A stretch of 36,341 nt of DNA from Prevotellaceae bacterium UBA6974 (lineage in GTDB: Bacteria; Bacteroidota; Bacteroidia; Bacteroidales; Bacteroidaceae), in NCBI GenBank assembly GCA_002450165.1, contig DJYQ01000006.1, forward strand, positions 11,144 to 47,484, read 5' to 3'. The position numbers were made by a program, and so were the translations under genes. The notes under the pieces were generated by a model. The model was given only the letters and a program-made list of their open reading frames with translations. It was not told where the DNA came from and made no database searches. The stretch's first letter is position 1, and each line of letters opens with the position of its first letter. Shown here piece by piece: positions 1 to 8,515 of this stretch.

Positions 1-1536
1 AGCGAGGTACGCGGCTTCATTCCCAATCCTGACTGGTTCTTCGAGAAGGATGATCAGGAACACCGTGTTGCCCTTGACCTTCTCATGATGACACAAGGTT
101 GGCGCAGGTACGCATGGCGCGAAATGGCCGTACCCAAGACTTGGGAACTGTTACATCGGCCCGAAGCCAGATACCAGCTGGTCAAAGGCGGTGTTTACAA
201 CTATGAACTGATAGAAAACCTGTCGGCCTTTACTCAGGACGGAGCACAGGCTTCCGAGAACTCAGGTTCGCAGACCTATACCAACAATGACCCGACACAG
301 GAATCCGACGTTCTTGACGAATCAAATGCCAACAACCGCATATACACCGACATGAGTGCCGAAACCGCCAAAAGCGCAAACATCAGCAACGATCGCTTCC
401 GCAAAAAAGAAAGTGGCGTCAAGCCCTCTGTCCTGGTACATGCCGAGTGGACACAGCCGGGTACAGAAAGTGTTGTTGGCGAAATGCCCATCGAAGACGG
501 AGGGCTGTTTACTATCAAGATGCCGCGCTATTTTGACAAGTACTATTTCTTTCTCGCTGCCAGCGATACGCTGAAATGGAACAAGAAAGAAAAAAACAAG
601 CTCCTCGCACATACCTGGGTACAGAACGGCCTGGATATAAAGGATGACAAAGAAATGGTATATCCCGAGTTTTACGTCAAAGTAGACTTGATACACCCCC
701 GGTTCGTCAAGCCATACGACTATTACCAGAAAACACTGGCACCTGCACCCAAAAACACCCCACAATACAAAAACCAGGAAATGGGTGTACGTACACTGGA
801 CCAGGTCACGATAGACAGCCGGCGCAAGGGGCGCTTGGAATTCATTGCCGGCAAGCCGGCCTTTGTCATAGATGCATACGAGGCATTCAACGCCACTGTG
901 GACGCAGGTCTGTGTCCCGGTTATTTTCAGGGCAGCAGCAAATTTATCACCGACGTAACACGAGCCTACATCGGCGATATGGGCATGGACCAGAATTATC
1001 CCGTCGAAGTGCGATACGATGGCAAAGCCGTAACAGCCCGCAGCAATATGGAGCAAAGAAAGCAGAACACATCATCACGTCACTATGGCATGGCACAGAT
1101 GCCCGAGGAATCATTCAACATCAGTACCTATACGCTGGACAAATACAGGCTTCTCAGCAACCTAAGTGATGTGTACATCTATACGGATTACGCCCCAAGG
1201 CGCGAAGGAGACGCAAACTTCGAGGGCAGCAACCAGCCCATTGTACGTGTTGACCTCAGACTTATGCCAGACGACAGTGTACGCAGCTATCAGGTTAACA
1301 GACGCTGGATTATGGAAGGGTTCAGTATTCCCGACGAGTTTTACAGTCCCGATTACAGCACCCAACCGCTGCCAGAGCATGATTTCCGCCGCACACTGTA
1401 CTGGAACCCAAACGTTATCCTTGACAGCGATGGAAATGCCACAGTCCGCATTGCAAACAACTCCACCCCGTCAATACTGCAAATAGATGCACAAGGATGG
1501 ACAAGCGATGGCACCCTGCAATACACTACGAGATGA
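1..1536 (+). CDS. MG-domain / TonB-plug-like surface protein, C-terminal part (5' truncated by window)
   Basis: The reading frame is open from base 1, so the gene starts outside the window; at least 511 residues are visible. The first visible stretch contains LDLLMMTQGWRRY, a motif I associate with large Bacteroidetes exported proteins that combine macroglobulin-like (MG2) domains with a carboxypeptidase-regulatory or TonB-receptor-plug-like domain. The segment from 'LDQVTIDSRRKGRLEF' through 'AFVIDAYEAFNATVDAG' resembles the plug-like part. The C-terminal 'TLYWNPNVILDSDGNATV' followed by 'ANNSTPSILQIDAQGWTSDG' is the usual beta-sandwich end of this family. The product is probably periplasmic or outer-membrane associated. 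Its substrate or partner is not evident. About 140 bp separate it from the next operon, which has its own promoter-like box, so it is probably the last gene of its own unit. Family placement is from recall of motifs only. Confidence 0.7.
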   Translation, partial: SEVRGFIPNPDWFFEKDDQEHRVALDLLMMTQGWRRYAWREMAVPKTWELLHRPEARYQLVKGGVYNYELIENLSAFTQDGAQASENSGSQTYTNNDPTQESDVLDESNANNRIYTDMSAETAKSANISNDRFRKKESGVKPSVLVHAEWTQPGTESVVGEMPIEDGGLFTIKMPRYFDKYYFFLAASDTLKWNKKEKNKLLAHTWVQNGLDIKDDKEMVYPEFYVKVDLIHPRFVKPYDYYQKTLAPAPKNTPQYKNQEMGVRTLDQVTIDSRRKGRLEFIAGKPAFVIDAYEAFNATVDAGLCPGYFQGSSKFITDVTRAYIGDMGMDQNYPVEVRYDGKAVTARSNMEQRKQNTSSRHYGMAQMPEESFNISTYTLDKYRLLSNLSDVYIYTDYAPRREGDANFEGSNQPIVRVDLRLMPDDSVRSYQVNRRWIMEGFSIPDEFYSPDYSTQPLPEHDFRRTLYWNPNVILDSDGNATVRIANNSTPSILQIDAQGWTSDGTLQYTTR

Positions 1537-1560
1537 AAAGTTAACGGCAAACAGCGAGAA

Positions 1561-1577
1561 ATCACACATAGTGTGAT
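1561..1577. promoter_or_regulatory. Palindrome upstream of the kinase-nhaA operon (candidate operator)
   Basis: ATCACAC-ATA-GTGTGAT is a perfect 7-bp inverted repeat with a 3-nt centre and no following T-run. It lies about 20 bp upstream of the -7-like box at 1598, where a regulator could bind. It could instead be a weak hairpin at the end of the preceding transcript. Confidence 0.35.
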
Positions 1578-1597
1578 GGTATATGAAATTATTTGCT

Positions 1598-1605
1598 TAT
1601 ATTTG
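1598..1605 (+). promoter_or_regulatory. Bacteroidetes -7 box (TATATTTG) for the kinase-nhaA-phosphoesterase operon
   Basis: The sequence matches TAnnTTTG exactly. No good TTTG box lies 19-21 nt upstream (the nearest is TGTG with a 22-nt gap). The predicted leader to the ATG at 1677 is about 65 nt and AT-rich. Confidence 0.45.
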
Positions 1606-1676
1606 TCCATCAACTCTATAATCAATGGATTATATCCAACAATTACGAAACAACTATTTAACAATACAATAATACT

Positions 1677-2780
1677 ATGGAACAGAACGAATTGAAAAAA
1701 ATTGTCGAGCATTTCGCTATCCGCGGTACAGTCAGCGAAATCAAGCCTTTGGGTGCCGGCTTAATCAATGACACACTGAAGGTCAAGACTGCCGAGGCTG
1801 ACCAGCCTGACTATGTCCTGCAGCGCGTCAACACAAACGTATTTCCCGATGTAGAAATGGTAATGCGCAATATCTATGCCACCACTTCACACATCCGCAA
1901 AAAGCTAGAAGCAGCAGGCGAGAGCGACATCGACCGCAAGGTGCTTACCTTCATGCCTAACAAGGACGACAAAACCAAGCTGTATGCTGTCGTTGACGGA
2001 CAATACTGGCGCATGATGATATTCATCGACAATGCCATCACCAAGCAGGCAGTCAACCCCGAATCAAGCCGTGCCGCCGGTAAGGCATTCGGTAATTTCC
2101 AAGCCATGCTCGCAGACATTCCAGTTGAACTGGGCGAAACCATCAAGGACTTCCACAACATGGAGTTCCGTCTGCAGCAGTTGCGCGAAGTTATTGCCGC
2201 TGATCCCGTAGGTCGTGTAAACGAGCCTGAGGTTCAGGCCATGCTCAAGGAAATTGACGCCCGCGCCGACTATATGTGCAAAGCCGAGCAAATGGGCCGC
2301 GAGGGCATTCTGCCAAAGCGCGTCTGCCACTGCGACACCAAGGTAAACAACATGATGTTCGACCAGAATGACAACGTACTGTGCGTCATCGACTTGGATA
2401 CAGTAATGCCAAACTTCATTTTCAGCGACTATGGCGATTTCCTGCGCACGGCTGCCAACAAGGTTGCCGAGGATGACCCAAATATGGAAGCGGTCGAATT
2501 CGACGTAGAAATATTCAAGGCTTTCACCGAAGGCTACCTGAGTAGTGCAAGCAGTTTCCTGACCCGTGTGGAAATTGAGAATCTGCCCTATGCCGTTAAA
2601 CTGTTCCCATATATGCAATGCGTACGCTTCCTGTGGGACTACCTCTCTGGCGACAAATACTGGAAATGCCAGTATCCCACGCACAATTTCGTGCGTGCCA
2701 ACAACCAGCTACACCTGTTGTTCTCCATTGAGAAGCACGAATCCGAAATGGAACAGTTTATCGCAAACTGCCTGAAATAA
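1677..2780 (+). CDS. Phosphotransferase (APH/choline-kinase fold), N-acetylhexosamine 1-kinase-like
   Basis: This 367-residue protein has the APH-fold kinase layout. A glycine-containing N-lobe loop, 'PLGAGLINDT' (residues 25-34), is followed by the catalytic loop HCDTKVNN (218-225; base Asp220, Mg-binding Asn225) and the metal-binding Asp in VIDLDTV (around 239-241). In Bacteroidetes, proteins with this start and the 'DYVLQRVNTNVF' segment are often annotated as mucin-desulfating sulfatase-associated or NahK-like kinases, which phosphorylate N-acetylhexosamines at C1. The protein has no signal peptide and is cytoplasmic. It is the first gene of a three-gene operon, with a 3-bp gap to nhaA. 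The sugar substrate is not demonstrable from sequence; another small-molecule kinase activity is possible. Confidence 0.8.
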   Translation: MEQNELKKIVEHFAIRGTVSEIKPLGAGLINDTLKVKTAEADQPDYVLQRVNTNVFPDVEMVMRNIYATTSHIRKKLEAAGESDIDRKVLTFMPNKDDKTKLYAVVDGQYWRMMIFIDNAITKQAVNPESSRAAGKAFGNFQAMLADIPVELGETIKDFHNMEFRLQQLREVIAADPVGRVNEPEVQAMLKEIDARADYMCKAEQMGREGILPKRVCHCDTKVNNMMFDQNDNVLCVIDLDTVMPNFIFSDYGDFLRTAANKVAEDDPNMEAVEFDVEIFKAFTEGYLSSASSFLTRVEIENLPYAVKLFPYMQCVRFLWDYLSGDKYWKCQYPTHNFVRANNQLHLLFSIEKHESEMEQFIANCLK

Positions 2781-2783
2781 CAT

Positions 2784-4178
2784 ATGGAACAAAACTATAC
2801 ATTTCTCAGCATGGTCAGGAAGTACGTCTCCAGCAGCGTGCTTCTGATTATTGCCACCGTTGCGGCAATAATTGTCGCAAACCTTCCCGCTACTGCGGAT
2901 TGGTATCATGACATCTGGCTGGAAGAGGTCAGCCTCAGTATCGGCAGCATCAGCCTGTTCACCCATCATGGCGAGGCAATGAACGTATCGCAGTTTATCA
3001 ACGACTTCCTAATGGCCATTTTCTTTCTAAGTGTCGGCCTTGAACTCAAGCGCGAAATATTCTGCGGAGGCGAGTTGTCCAGTGTCAAAAAAGCCATGCT
3101 TCCCGTTATAGGAGCATGCGGAGGTATGCTTATGCCGGTAGTTGTCTTCTTTATCGCACTGCACGCAACGGTCAGCGATCCTGACCTGCTATCTATCATG
3201 AGCAGAGGCCTGCCAATTCCAATGGCTACAGACATAGCCTTCAGCCTTGGTGTCCTGAGCATGTTTTCCAAGCGTGTGCCACTGGGACTGAAAGTCTTTC
3301 TGGCAGCACTGGCCGTTGCCGATGACCTGGGCGGTATTATCGTCATTGCCGTCAAATACACGGACCATATCAGTATCCCACACCTACTCGGAGTACTTGT
3401 ATGTGTCATATTATGCCTGCTCACCGCTCACTTTTGGAAGTCCGCAACCAAGATGGTCTATTTTACCATAGGCATAGCAATGTGGTGGATGGTACTCAAC
3501 AGCGGTATCCATGCAACCATTGCAGGAGTGATACTGGCATTCTGCGTACCGGCAAGACTTAATAACGGAACCTCGTTCTACATAGAACGAATACGAAAGC
3601 ATATAGATAAATTCCCACGACTGGAAGTTACTGCCAAAGACAGGAAAACGCCGACCCTGCTCAGCGAGGATGATATACAGGACTTGCGCGCCATCGAGGC
3701 GGCCAGTGACCACCTGATATCAACACTGCAGGATATGGAAGACGTTCTGCGCAACCCCATCAATTACATAATCATTCCGCTGTTCGCCTTTGCCAATGCC
3801 GGCGTATGCTTCCAGGGCATGAGCATAATGGACCTCTTCGAGGGAGTCGGATTAGGAGTGTTTACAGGCTTGTTTATCGGTAAGTTCATAGGTGTATTCA
3901 GTGCAAGTTGGATAAGCATCAAGCTTAAAATAGTTCAGATGCCAGAAAACACGACATGGGGAGCAATGGCAGGAGTTGCTGCATTATGCGGCATAGGATT
4001 CACCGTCAGCATGTTCATAGCAACACTCTCCTACCCCCTTGCAAACTCAGGAAACGAGTCTGCCATCATGTACGACCTGCTGAATGATGCAAAACTGGGC
4101 ATTCTGTGCGGAACTATTACAAGCGCATTGTTCGGTTCCCTTATACTGAACAAGACACTGCCCAAAGCAAACGCATAG
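2784..4178 (+). CDS. nhaA: Na+/H+ antiporter NhaA
   Basis: This 464-residue integral membrane protein exports Na+ in exchange for H+. It contains the NhaA signature LAVADDLGGI, with the paired aspartates at 180-181 equivalent to Asp163/Asp164 of E. coli NhaA, and PMATDIAFSLGVL with the conserved Asp150 (Asp133 equivalent). 'FFLSVGLELKRE' and the terminal-half helices 'PLFAFANAGV' and 'CGIGFTVSMFI' are also typical. A hydrophilic insert of about 50 residues (around 275-325) lengthens the protein relative to the enterobacterial form of about 388 residues. The start is fixed by the adjacent kinase stop, 3 bp upstream. The stop codon abuts the next ATG (TAGATG), so translation of the phosphoesterase is probably coupled. 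The convergent neighbouring operon encodes a predicted Na+ V-ATPase. Confidence 0.95.
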   Translation: MEQNYTFLSMVRKYVSSSVLLIIATVAAIIVANLPATADWYHDIWLEEVSLSIGSISLFTHHGEAMNVSQFINDFLMAIFFLSVGLELKREIFCGGELSSVKKAMLPVIGACGGMLMPVVVFFIALHATVSDPDLLSIMSRGLPIPMATDIAFSLGVLSMFSKRVPLGLKVFLAALAVADDLGGIIVIAVKYTDHISIPHLLGVLVCVILCLLTAHFWKSATKMVYFTIGIAMWWMVLNSGIHATIAGVILAFCVPARLNNGTSFYIERIRKHIDKFPRLEVTAKDRKTPTLLSEDDIQDLRAIEAASDHLISTLQDMEDVLRNPINYIIIPLFAFANAGVCFQGMSIMDLFEGVGLGVFTGLFIGKFIGVFSASWISIKLKIVQMPENTTWGAMAGVAALCGIGFTVSMFIATLSYPLANSGNESAIMYDLLNDAKLGILCGTITSALFGSLILNKTLPKANA

Positions 4179-5489
4179 ATGTTTTTCGCATCCAGGAAGA
4201 TGAGAATAATGAAAAACCTCATCTTGTCAGTTGCCCTATTATGCGGTACACTGCTAAGCCATGCAGACATCAGAATTGCCGTAATCAGCGATTGTCACAT
4301 CGTAGCAAGCGAACATATCAGCCTGCTTGGCAAGCCTGGGGGCAAGATGGACGCACAGAGCCTTGAATTGCTACAGGCAGCGCTGGACAGCATAACAGCA
4401 GACAAACCCGACTTGCTCCTTATCAGCGGAGACCTTACCTATAACGGCGAAAAGCAAGGACACCATACAGTCAGTAACCTGCTGCACAAGGTCAGTGCAG
4501 CAGGTACCAAAGTTTTGGTCGTACCCGGAAACCATGACATTCTCAATCCCCAACATTTGGGAAACGAAGAAACCACCGTCAACGATTTCCGTACTATATA
4601 CGCCGATTTCATGGGCAATATTCGGCACGACGGATCACTGTCTTGGGCACAACGCATAGGAAAGGACCTGGCAATAATAGGCCTGGATGCTAATATTTAC
4701 GGCACCGGACAATACGTCAGCGACGGATGCATTACACGACCGCATCTGGAATGGCTCACACATACGGCACATACCCTACGCAACGAAGGACGTATGGTTA
4801 TCGCACTGGTACACCAACAATTGCTCGAACATTTCAACAACCAGGCAACCCTGTTTCCCAGCACACTGTATAATATCAAATACCAGAAGACCGACAACAA
4901 TGCCCTGTCCGTAACACCAGTCGAATTACGCCAAGCCTTTGCCGATGCCGGGATACACTATGTTGTCAGTGGGCATTTCCACGTTCAGGACATAGCCAGT
5001 GCAGATTTTACAGTCAATAACAAGACGTGGCGCATCTGGGACATCAGTACCGGAGGACTGAGCACATACCCCTCCTATTTCCGTATGCTGAAGGTTGAGC
5101 CCCAAACCCAGAAGATAAGCATCACGAGCAAGACCGTAAACATACACACCAACTACGCAATGAACCTACTCAAGGAACAGGCACAGTCGATGATGAGATC
5201 TAGGCTTACCTCCCTATTAGGCAAAACACTTGCAACAATTGCCTTATACATTATCGGCGAAGACCTCTGTCACGCACTAATTGCCTTTACACACGGTGAC
5301 GAAGCAAATCATGGAGGTGCTGAAACATACGACAGAATCCGGCAGAAAACCGATGCCGTACAGACAGATGTCAAGGACAAAATGCTGAATACACTGCACA
5401 GCATGATGCTGGATTACAACGGCACGGACAGTACAAACGTCACACCAGACTGCACTGTCACGTTACAGCCGTATCCCGTCACACCATAG
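4179..5489 (+). CDS. Exported calcineurin-like metallophosphoesterase
   Basis: The protein carries the full set of metallophosphoesterase motifs: VISDCHIV (D-x-H), SGDLTYNG (GD), VPGNHD (GNHD), a histidine in 'IALVHQQLLEH', and the C-terminal GHFH in VVSGHFHVQD. Together these form a two-metal site. The N-terminus has a signal peptide with hydrophobic core 'NLILSVALLCGTLLSHA' and cleavage after SHA, so it acts outside the cytoplasm. The ATG used directly follows the nhaA stop. In-frame ATGs at 4200 and 4209 would give a more compact signal peptide and are equally plausible starts. Residues beyond about 320 form a family-specific tail without a recognised domain. It is the last gene of the operon, ahead of a strong terminator. 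The substrate is unknown. Confidence 0.85.
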   Translation: MFFASRKMRIMKNLILSVALLCGTLLSHADIRIAVISDCHIVASEHISLLGKPGGKMDAQSLELLQAALDSITADKPDLLLISGDLTYNGEKQGHHTVSNLLHKVSAAGTKVLVVPGNHDILNPQHLGNEETTVNDFRTIYADFMGNIRHDGSLSWAQRIGKDLAIIGLDANIYGTGQYVSDGCITRPHLEWLTHTAHTLRNEGRMVIALVHQQLLEHFNNQATLFPSTLYNIKYQKTDNNALSVTPVELRQAFADAGIHYVVSGHFHVQDIASADFTVNNKTWRIWDISTGGLSTYPSYFRMLKVEPQTQKISITSKTVNIHTNYAMNLLKEQAQSMMRSRLTSLLGKTLATIALYIIGEDLCHALIAFTHGDEANHGGAETYDRIRQKTDAVQTDVKDKMLNTLHSMMLDYNGTDSTNVTPDCTVTLQPYPVTP

Positions 5490-5500
5490 CATAAAAGAAA

Positions 5501-5530
5501 CAGCCAGAGGCATGTGCCTCTGGCTGTTTT
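5501..5530. terminator. Bidirectional intrinsic terminator
   Basis: CAGCCAGAGGCA is followed after 2 nt by its exact reverse complement, then TTTT. On the other strand the same hairpin is followed by TTTCTTTTAT. It lies between the convergent phosphoesterase and V-ATPase subunit K genes and can end both transcripts. Confidence 0.9.
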
Positions 5531-5559
5531 CATTTTCCTTTTAGAATCCCGGGCTTTGC

Positions 5560-5985
5560 TTACTTTACCAGGAAAGTTGCTACGAGAGCAAGAATAGCAT
5601 AGAACTCGGGCAGAGCTGCATAGATCATGGTGTTTGTAGTAACGTCATGACCCTGAGCCAGTCCCTGGATACCTGCTGCACAAACCTTTCCCTGACGGAT
5701 AGCAGAGAACAGGCACACAAGACCTACACCCAGACCTACACCGAACATCAGAGCACCGTTGCTGGCAGCCAGAGAAGAGTGCAGGAACAATGCCAGGAAG
5801 CCATACAGACCCTGAGTAGCAGGCAGAGCACACAGAATCATGTAGCTCGAAGACTTGCTCGGATCCTTCTTCAGAGCACCCTCAGCAGCATTACCGGCGA
5901 TTGTAGTACCATAACAGCTCCCTATTCCAGAGAGCGCGAGCATCAGGCCAAGACCCAGATAACCCAGAATTACATTAATGTCCAT
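5560..5985 (-). CDS. ntpK: V-type ATPase subunit K (rotor proteolipid)
   Basis: This 141-residue, four-helix proteolipid is built from two related hairpins and forms the membrane rotor ring. Helix 2 contains CALPATQGLYGF (Thr57, Gln58), the segment after helix 3 contains RQGK (Gln98), and helix 4 contains ALPEFYAIL (Glu127). These match in kind and order the Na+ ligands described for Enterococcus hirae NtpK (Leu61, Thr64, Gln65, Gln110, Glu139), so Na+ rather than H+ is the likely coupling ion. Only one ion-binding carboxylate is present per double hairpin, as in other V-type K subunits. It is the last gene of the operon, 32 bp after subunit I and 30 bp before the terminator. Confidence 0.95.
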   Translation of the reverse strand: MDINVILGYLGLGLMLALSGIGSCYGTTIAGNAAEGALKKDPSKSSSYMILCALPATQGLYGFLALFLHSSLAASNGALMFGVGLGVGLVCLFSAIRQGKVCAAGIQGLAQGHDVTTNTMIYAALPEFYAILALVATFLVK

Positions 5986-6017
5986 AATTTTTTGATATTA
6001 TTGATTATTACTTTGTT

Positions 6018-7898
6018 TTATTTGTTTTTGAAAGGTTCGTATGCCGTACCCCTACCCTCGTAACCCGAGTTCTTGAAATACTCAACGAAATTCAGACGCA
6101 AGGGGTGTACAAAAGCCGAAATGCCAGATAGCAGAAGGTTGAGCAGGTGCCCTATTGCATAAATCAGTATTGCAACGGCAATACCCCCTGCAAAACTCCC
6201 GGCACACATATTACCTATGCTGTTGAAAGCAGAGCCCAATACGCCGCCAGCCAGACACAAGGCATACAGACGGACATAGCTGAGCACGTCGCCCAACAGT
6301 CCGCTTGCCATATTGTACGTATCATACAGGCCTGCCAATGGGTTGATAATCAAGCCCTGGATAAACTTGTTCCTGAGCCTTTGCACATTATTCAGGAAAT
6401 AGATACATATTGCAGCAACAGCACCTATGCCGATCAGCACAAACTTTGTAGCCTCCTGGCTCAGAGTACCCACTGCCCACAGCGTACCCGTTATGATACC
6501 GCCTATCATCAGCAAAGTCCAGCCCCACTGACCCAGATTGTTCACAAAGCCCTCCTTCTTACTGAAGAGCAAAGCCTTTACAATCATAGCGATGCACAAG
6601 TGCAGGACACCGATTATTATCGCAGCAACCATCTGGAACGAATACGTAGTACCCGGAAAATTGCCCTGAACGAAATGGTAGTAATCCCTTACCCCCTGCG
6701 GCACAGCAACAAACGACCATTCGGCCACATTCGTACCGAACACCGTACCCAAGGCAAGACCAACCATCGTCGTAGCAACGCCCAAAGCCACCAGCATATC
6801 GCCGCAACCGTGCAGCATCTCGCCCAGTATAGGAGTCTTCTTCGCCTTGCCCGCCATTTCCAGCAAGCCATAGATAATCATTATTACACCATAAGCCGCA
6901 TCACCCATACATATTGCAAAGAACAAGGTGAAGAACGGCGCAACTATAGGCGTAGGATCCCACTCGTTGTAACAAGGATAGCCATACATCTTCGTCAACC
7001 GCTCGAACATACGGTTGAAACGGTTGTTGCAGAACTGCGTCGGAACCGTATCCGTATCCACAGGATCATGCATCTCGTAATACGTATCCGCCCTCTTCAG
7101 GAAATCCTCCACTGCCCCGCACTGCGTAACTGGGAACCATCCCTCCAGAACCATAACCGTCTCACCCGCTGCACGCAACGTGTCCATATCAGCCTCCTCA
7201 CGGGCAATAGCATTCATCAGCTCCAACTCGTAAGCCTTTATGCTCCCGATACGGTTGCCCGCAATCTCCATACGCTCCGCAATCAGCTGACGCTGCTCCT
7301 CCTCCAGAGCAACCACCTGTGCACGCACCTCGCTGTACAAACCGTCAGGCAAGTTCAGCGGCAACGCAGCAATACCCTCAGGCTCCTTACCGTCCAGCGA
7401 GAAAGTGATGAAATAGACAAACTTCTTGTCCCTGCTCACCTCCAACGCGCTGTAATCAGCCAGTTCCCTGTCAAAGTAAGCACAGCTCACCTTGTAGTAA
7501 TACTCCTGGAGACCCGCCTGATGCATACGCTCCATCTGCTCCCGGTCGATATCACCCCACGGAGCCAGCAACATCTCATCACGACGCGCCTTGTCCAGAG
7601 TATTCTCCACAATACGCAGACGCTCGGCAATAGCCTGCACGCGGCTTACCAGATTAGCATCAGGTGCAGTCGGAACAATATCCTCGTCAAACTGCCCCGT
7701 CAACTTCATCAACGAAGCCTTGACATCCTGCACTGCACCCAACTGTTCCTTCAGCCGGCACAATGATTCAGGCTCGGCCTTTGACTGATCTGCCGAAGGC
7801 TGTATATGCAATACACCCAGTTTTTGCAGTTCCACAAGGAAGCGGTCATATTCCTTGTGATATACAAGGAACGTCAGTTTTTTCATCTTCTGTATCAT
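6018..7898 (-). CDS. ntpI: V-type ATPase subunit I (membrane stator, a-subunit homologue)
   Basis: This 626-residue protein is within the usual size range for subunit I. The N-terminal half (about 1-300) is soluble and partly coiled coil, starting 'MKKLTFLVYHKEYDRFLVEL'. The C-terminal half carries seven to eight membrane helices, including 'FFTLFFAICMGDAAYG' and 'GDVLSYVRLYALCLAGG'. The latter holds the conserved Arg that faces the rotor carboxylate. It forms the ion half-channels next to subunit K. The ATG overlaps the stop of subunit D by 4 bp, indicating translational coupling. The start chosen is MIQKMKK; the second Met, five codons later, is also possible. Confidence 0.93.
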   Translation of the reverse strand: MIQKMKKLTFLVYHKEYDRFLVELQKLGVLHIQPSADQSKAEPESLCRLKEQLGAVQDVKASLMKLTGQFDEDIVPTAPDANLVSRVQAIAERLRIVENTLDKARRDEMLLAPWGDIDREQMERMHQAGLQEYYYKVSCAYFDRELADYSALEVSRDKKFVYFITFSLDGKEPEGIAALPLNLPDGLYSEVRAQVVALEEEQRQLIAERMEIAGNRIGSIKAYELELMNAIAREEADMDTLRAAGETVMVLEGWFPVTQCGAVEDFLKRADTYYEMHDPVDTDTVPTQFCNNRFNRMFERLTKMYGYPCYNEWDPTPIVAPFFTLFFAICMGDAAYGVIMIIYGLLEMAGKAKKTPILGEMLHGCGDMLVALGVATTMVGLALGTVFGTNVAEWSFVAVPQGVRDYYHFVQGNFPGTTYSFQMVAAIIIGVLHLCIAMIVKALLFSKKEGFVNNLGQWGWTLLMIGGIITGTLWAVGTLSQEATKFVLIGIGAVAAICIYFLNNVQRLRNKFIQGLIINPLAGLYDTYNMASGLLGDVLSYVRLYALCLAGGVLGSAFNSIGNMCAGSFAGGIAVAILIYAIGHLLNLLLSGISAFVHPLRLNFVEYFKNSGYEGRGTAYEPFKNK

Positions 7899-8512
7899 AC
7901 AGCTTCCTCCTGTTCTTTAATTGCACGCTTCTGCTGCAATGACTTCAGTATTTTCTGACTGGACTTGGACAGATTCTCCTCATCCTCCATAAAACGCTTA
8001 ATCTTGCGCACGGCCTCCTGGAATCCGGGTATCTGAACCTTCTCGAACAAATTAACCTTCTGCGTAGTCTTCTTGCGCGCATGATCCAGCAAATTCAACT
8101 TGGCAAGCGCAAACTCATGCTCAACAGCCGTTTTGGCAAGACCCTGCAAAAGACGAATTCCATCAAAATACCATTTAGGAGCCGAGAAAAGACCGAAAGG
8201 ACGAACCTTGAGGCTTATATTCGACAGCACAGGAATGCGTACGCCGGCAATCTTCCTCACATCAATCTGGACGTCCTCGAGCTCGACCAGCGATGCGTCA
8301 AACTCGCCCCACAGCGCATACATGCTCTCGTATCCGCCTATCTGCTCCTGCAGCTTACGCTCCAGAGCCTCGGCATCCTCCTTGCATTTCTTGACCTCCA
8401 GACGCAACGCAGTCTCCTTGCTCTTGATGATGGGCAAGGTCCTCTGTCGCATCTTCAGGTTCTTCTCAAGCGCTTGTAAGGACGTTTTGTTATATTGAAA
8501 CTTGATAGCCAT
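7895..8512 (-). CDS. ntpD: V-type ATPase subunit D (central stalk)
   Basis: This 205-residue, mostly alpha-helical protein begins 'MAIKFQYNKTSLQALEKNL' and ends in a long basic helix, giving the antiparallel coiled coil that forms the rotating central shaft in the A3B3 head. 'FGLFSAPKWYFDGIRLLQG' lies in the middle. It is placed between subunit B (3-bp gap upstream) and subunit I (4-bp overlap downstream), the normal order in Bacteroidetes operons. Confidence 0.93.
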   Translation of the reverse strand: MAIKFQYNKTSLQALEKNLKMRQRTLPIIKSKETALRLEVKKCKEDAEALERKLQEQIGGYESMYALWGEFDASLVELEDVQIDVRKIAGVRIPVLSNISLKVRPFGLFSAPKWYFDGIRLLQGLAKTAVEHEFALAKLNLLDHARKKTTQKVNLFEKVQIPGFQEAVRKIKRFMEDEENLSKSSQKILKSLQQKRAIKEQEEAV

Positions 8513-8515
8513 TTA

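Noticed and set aside
76..88. Quinolone-resistance call from Ala at the Ser83-equivalent of ParC (residue numbers of the protein at 29508)
   Set aside because: Alanine there is, to my knowledge, normal for ParC in this phylum; no resistance conclusion is justified.
6147..7766. 539-codon open frame antisense to the subunit I gene
   Set aside because: Composition (His, Gln, Thr, Arg rich, no domains) is that of a codon-usage shadow; the minus strand gene is a clear V-ATPase subunit. Similar long antisense frames over subunits A, B and parC were rejected for the same reason.
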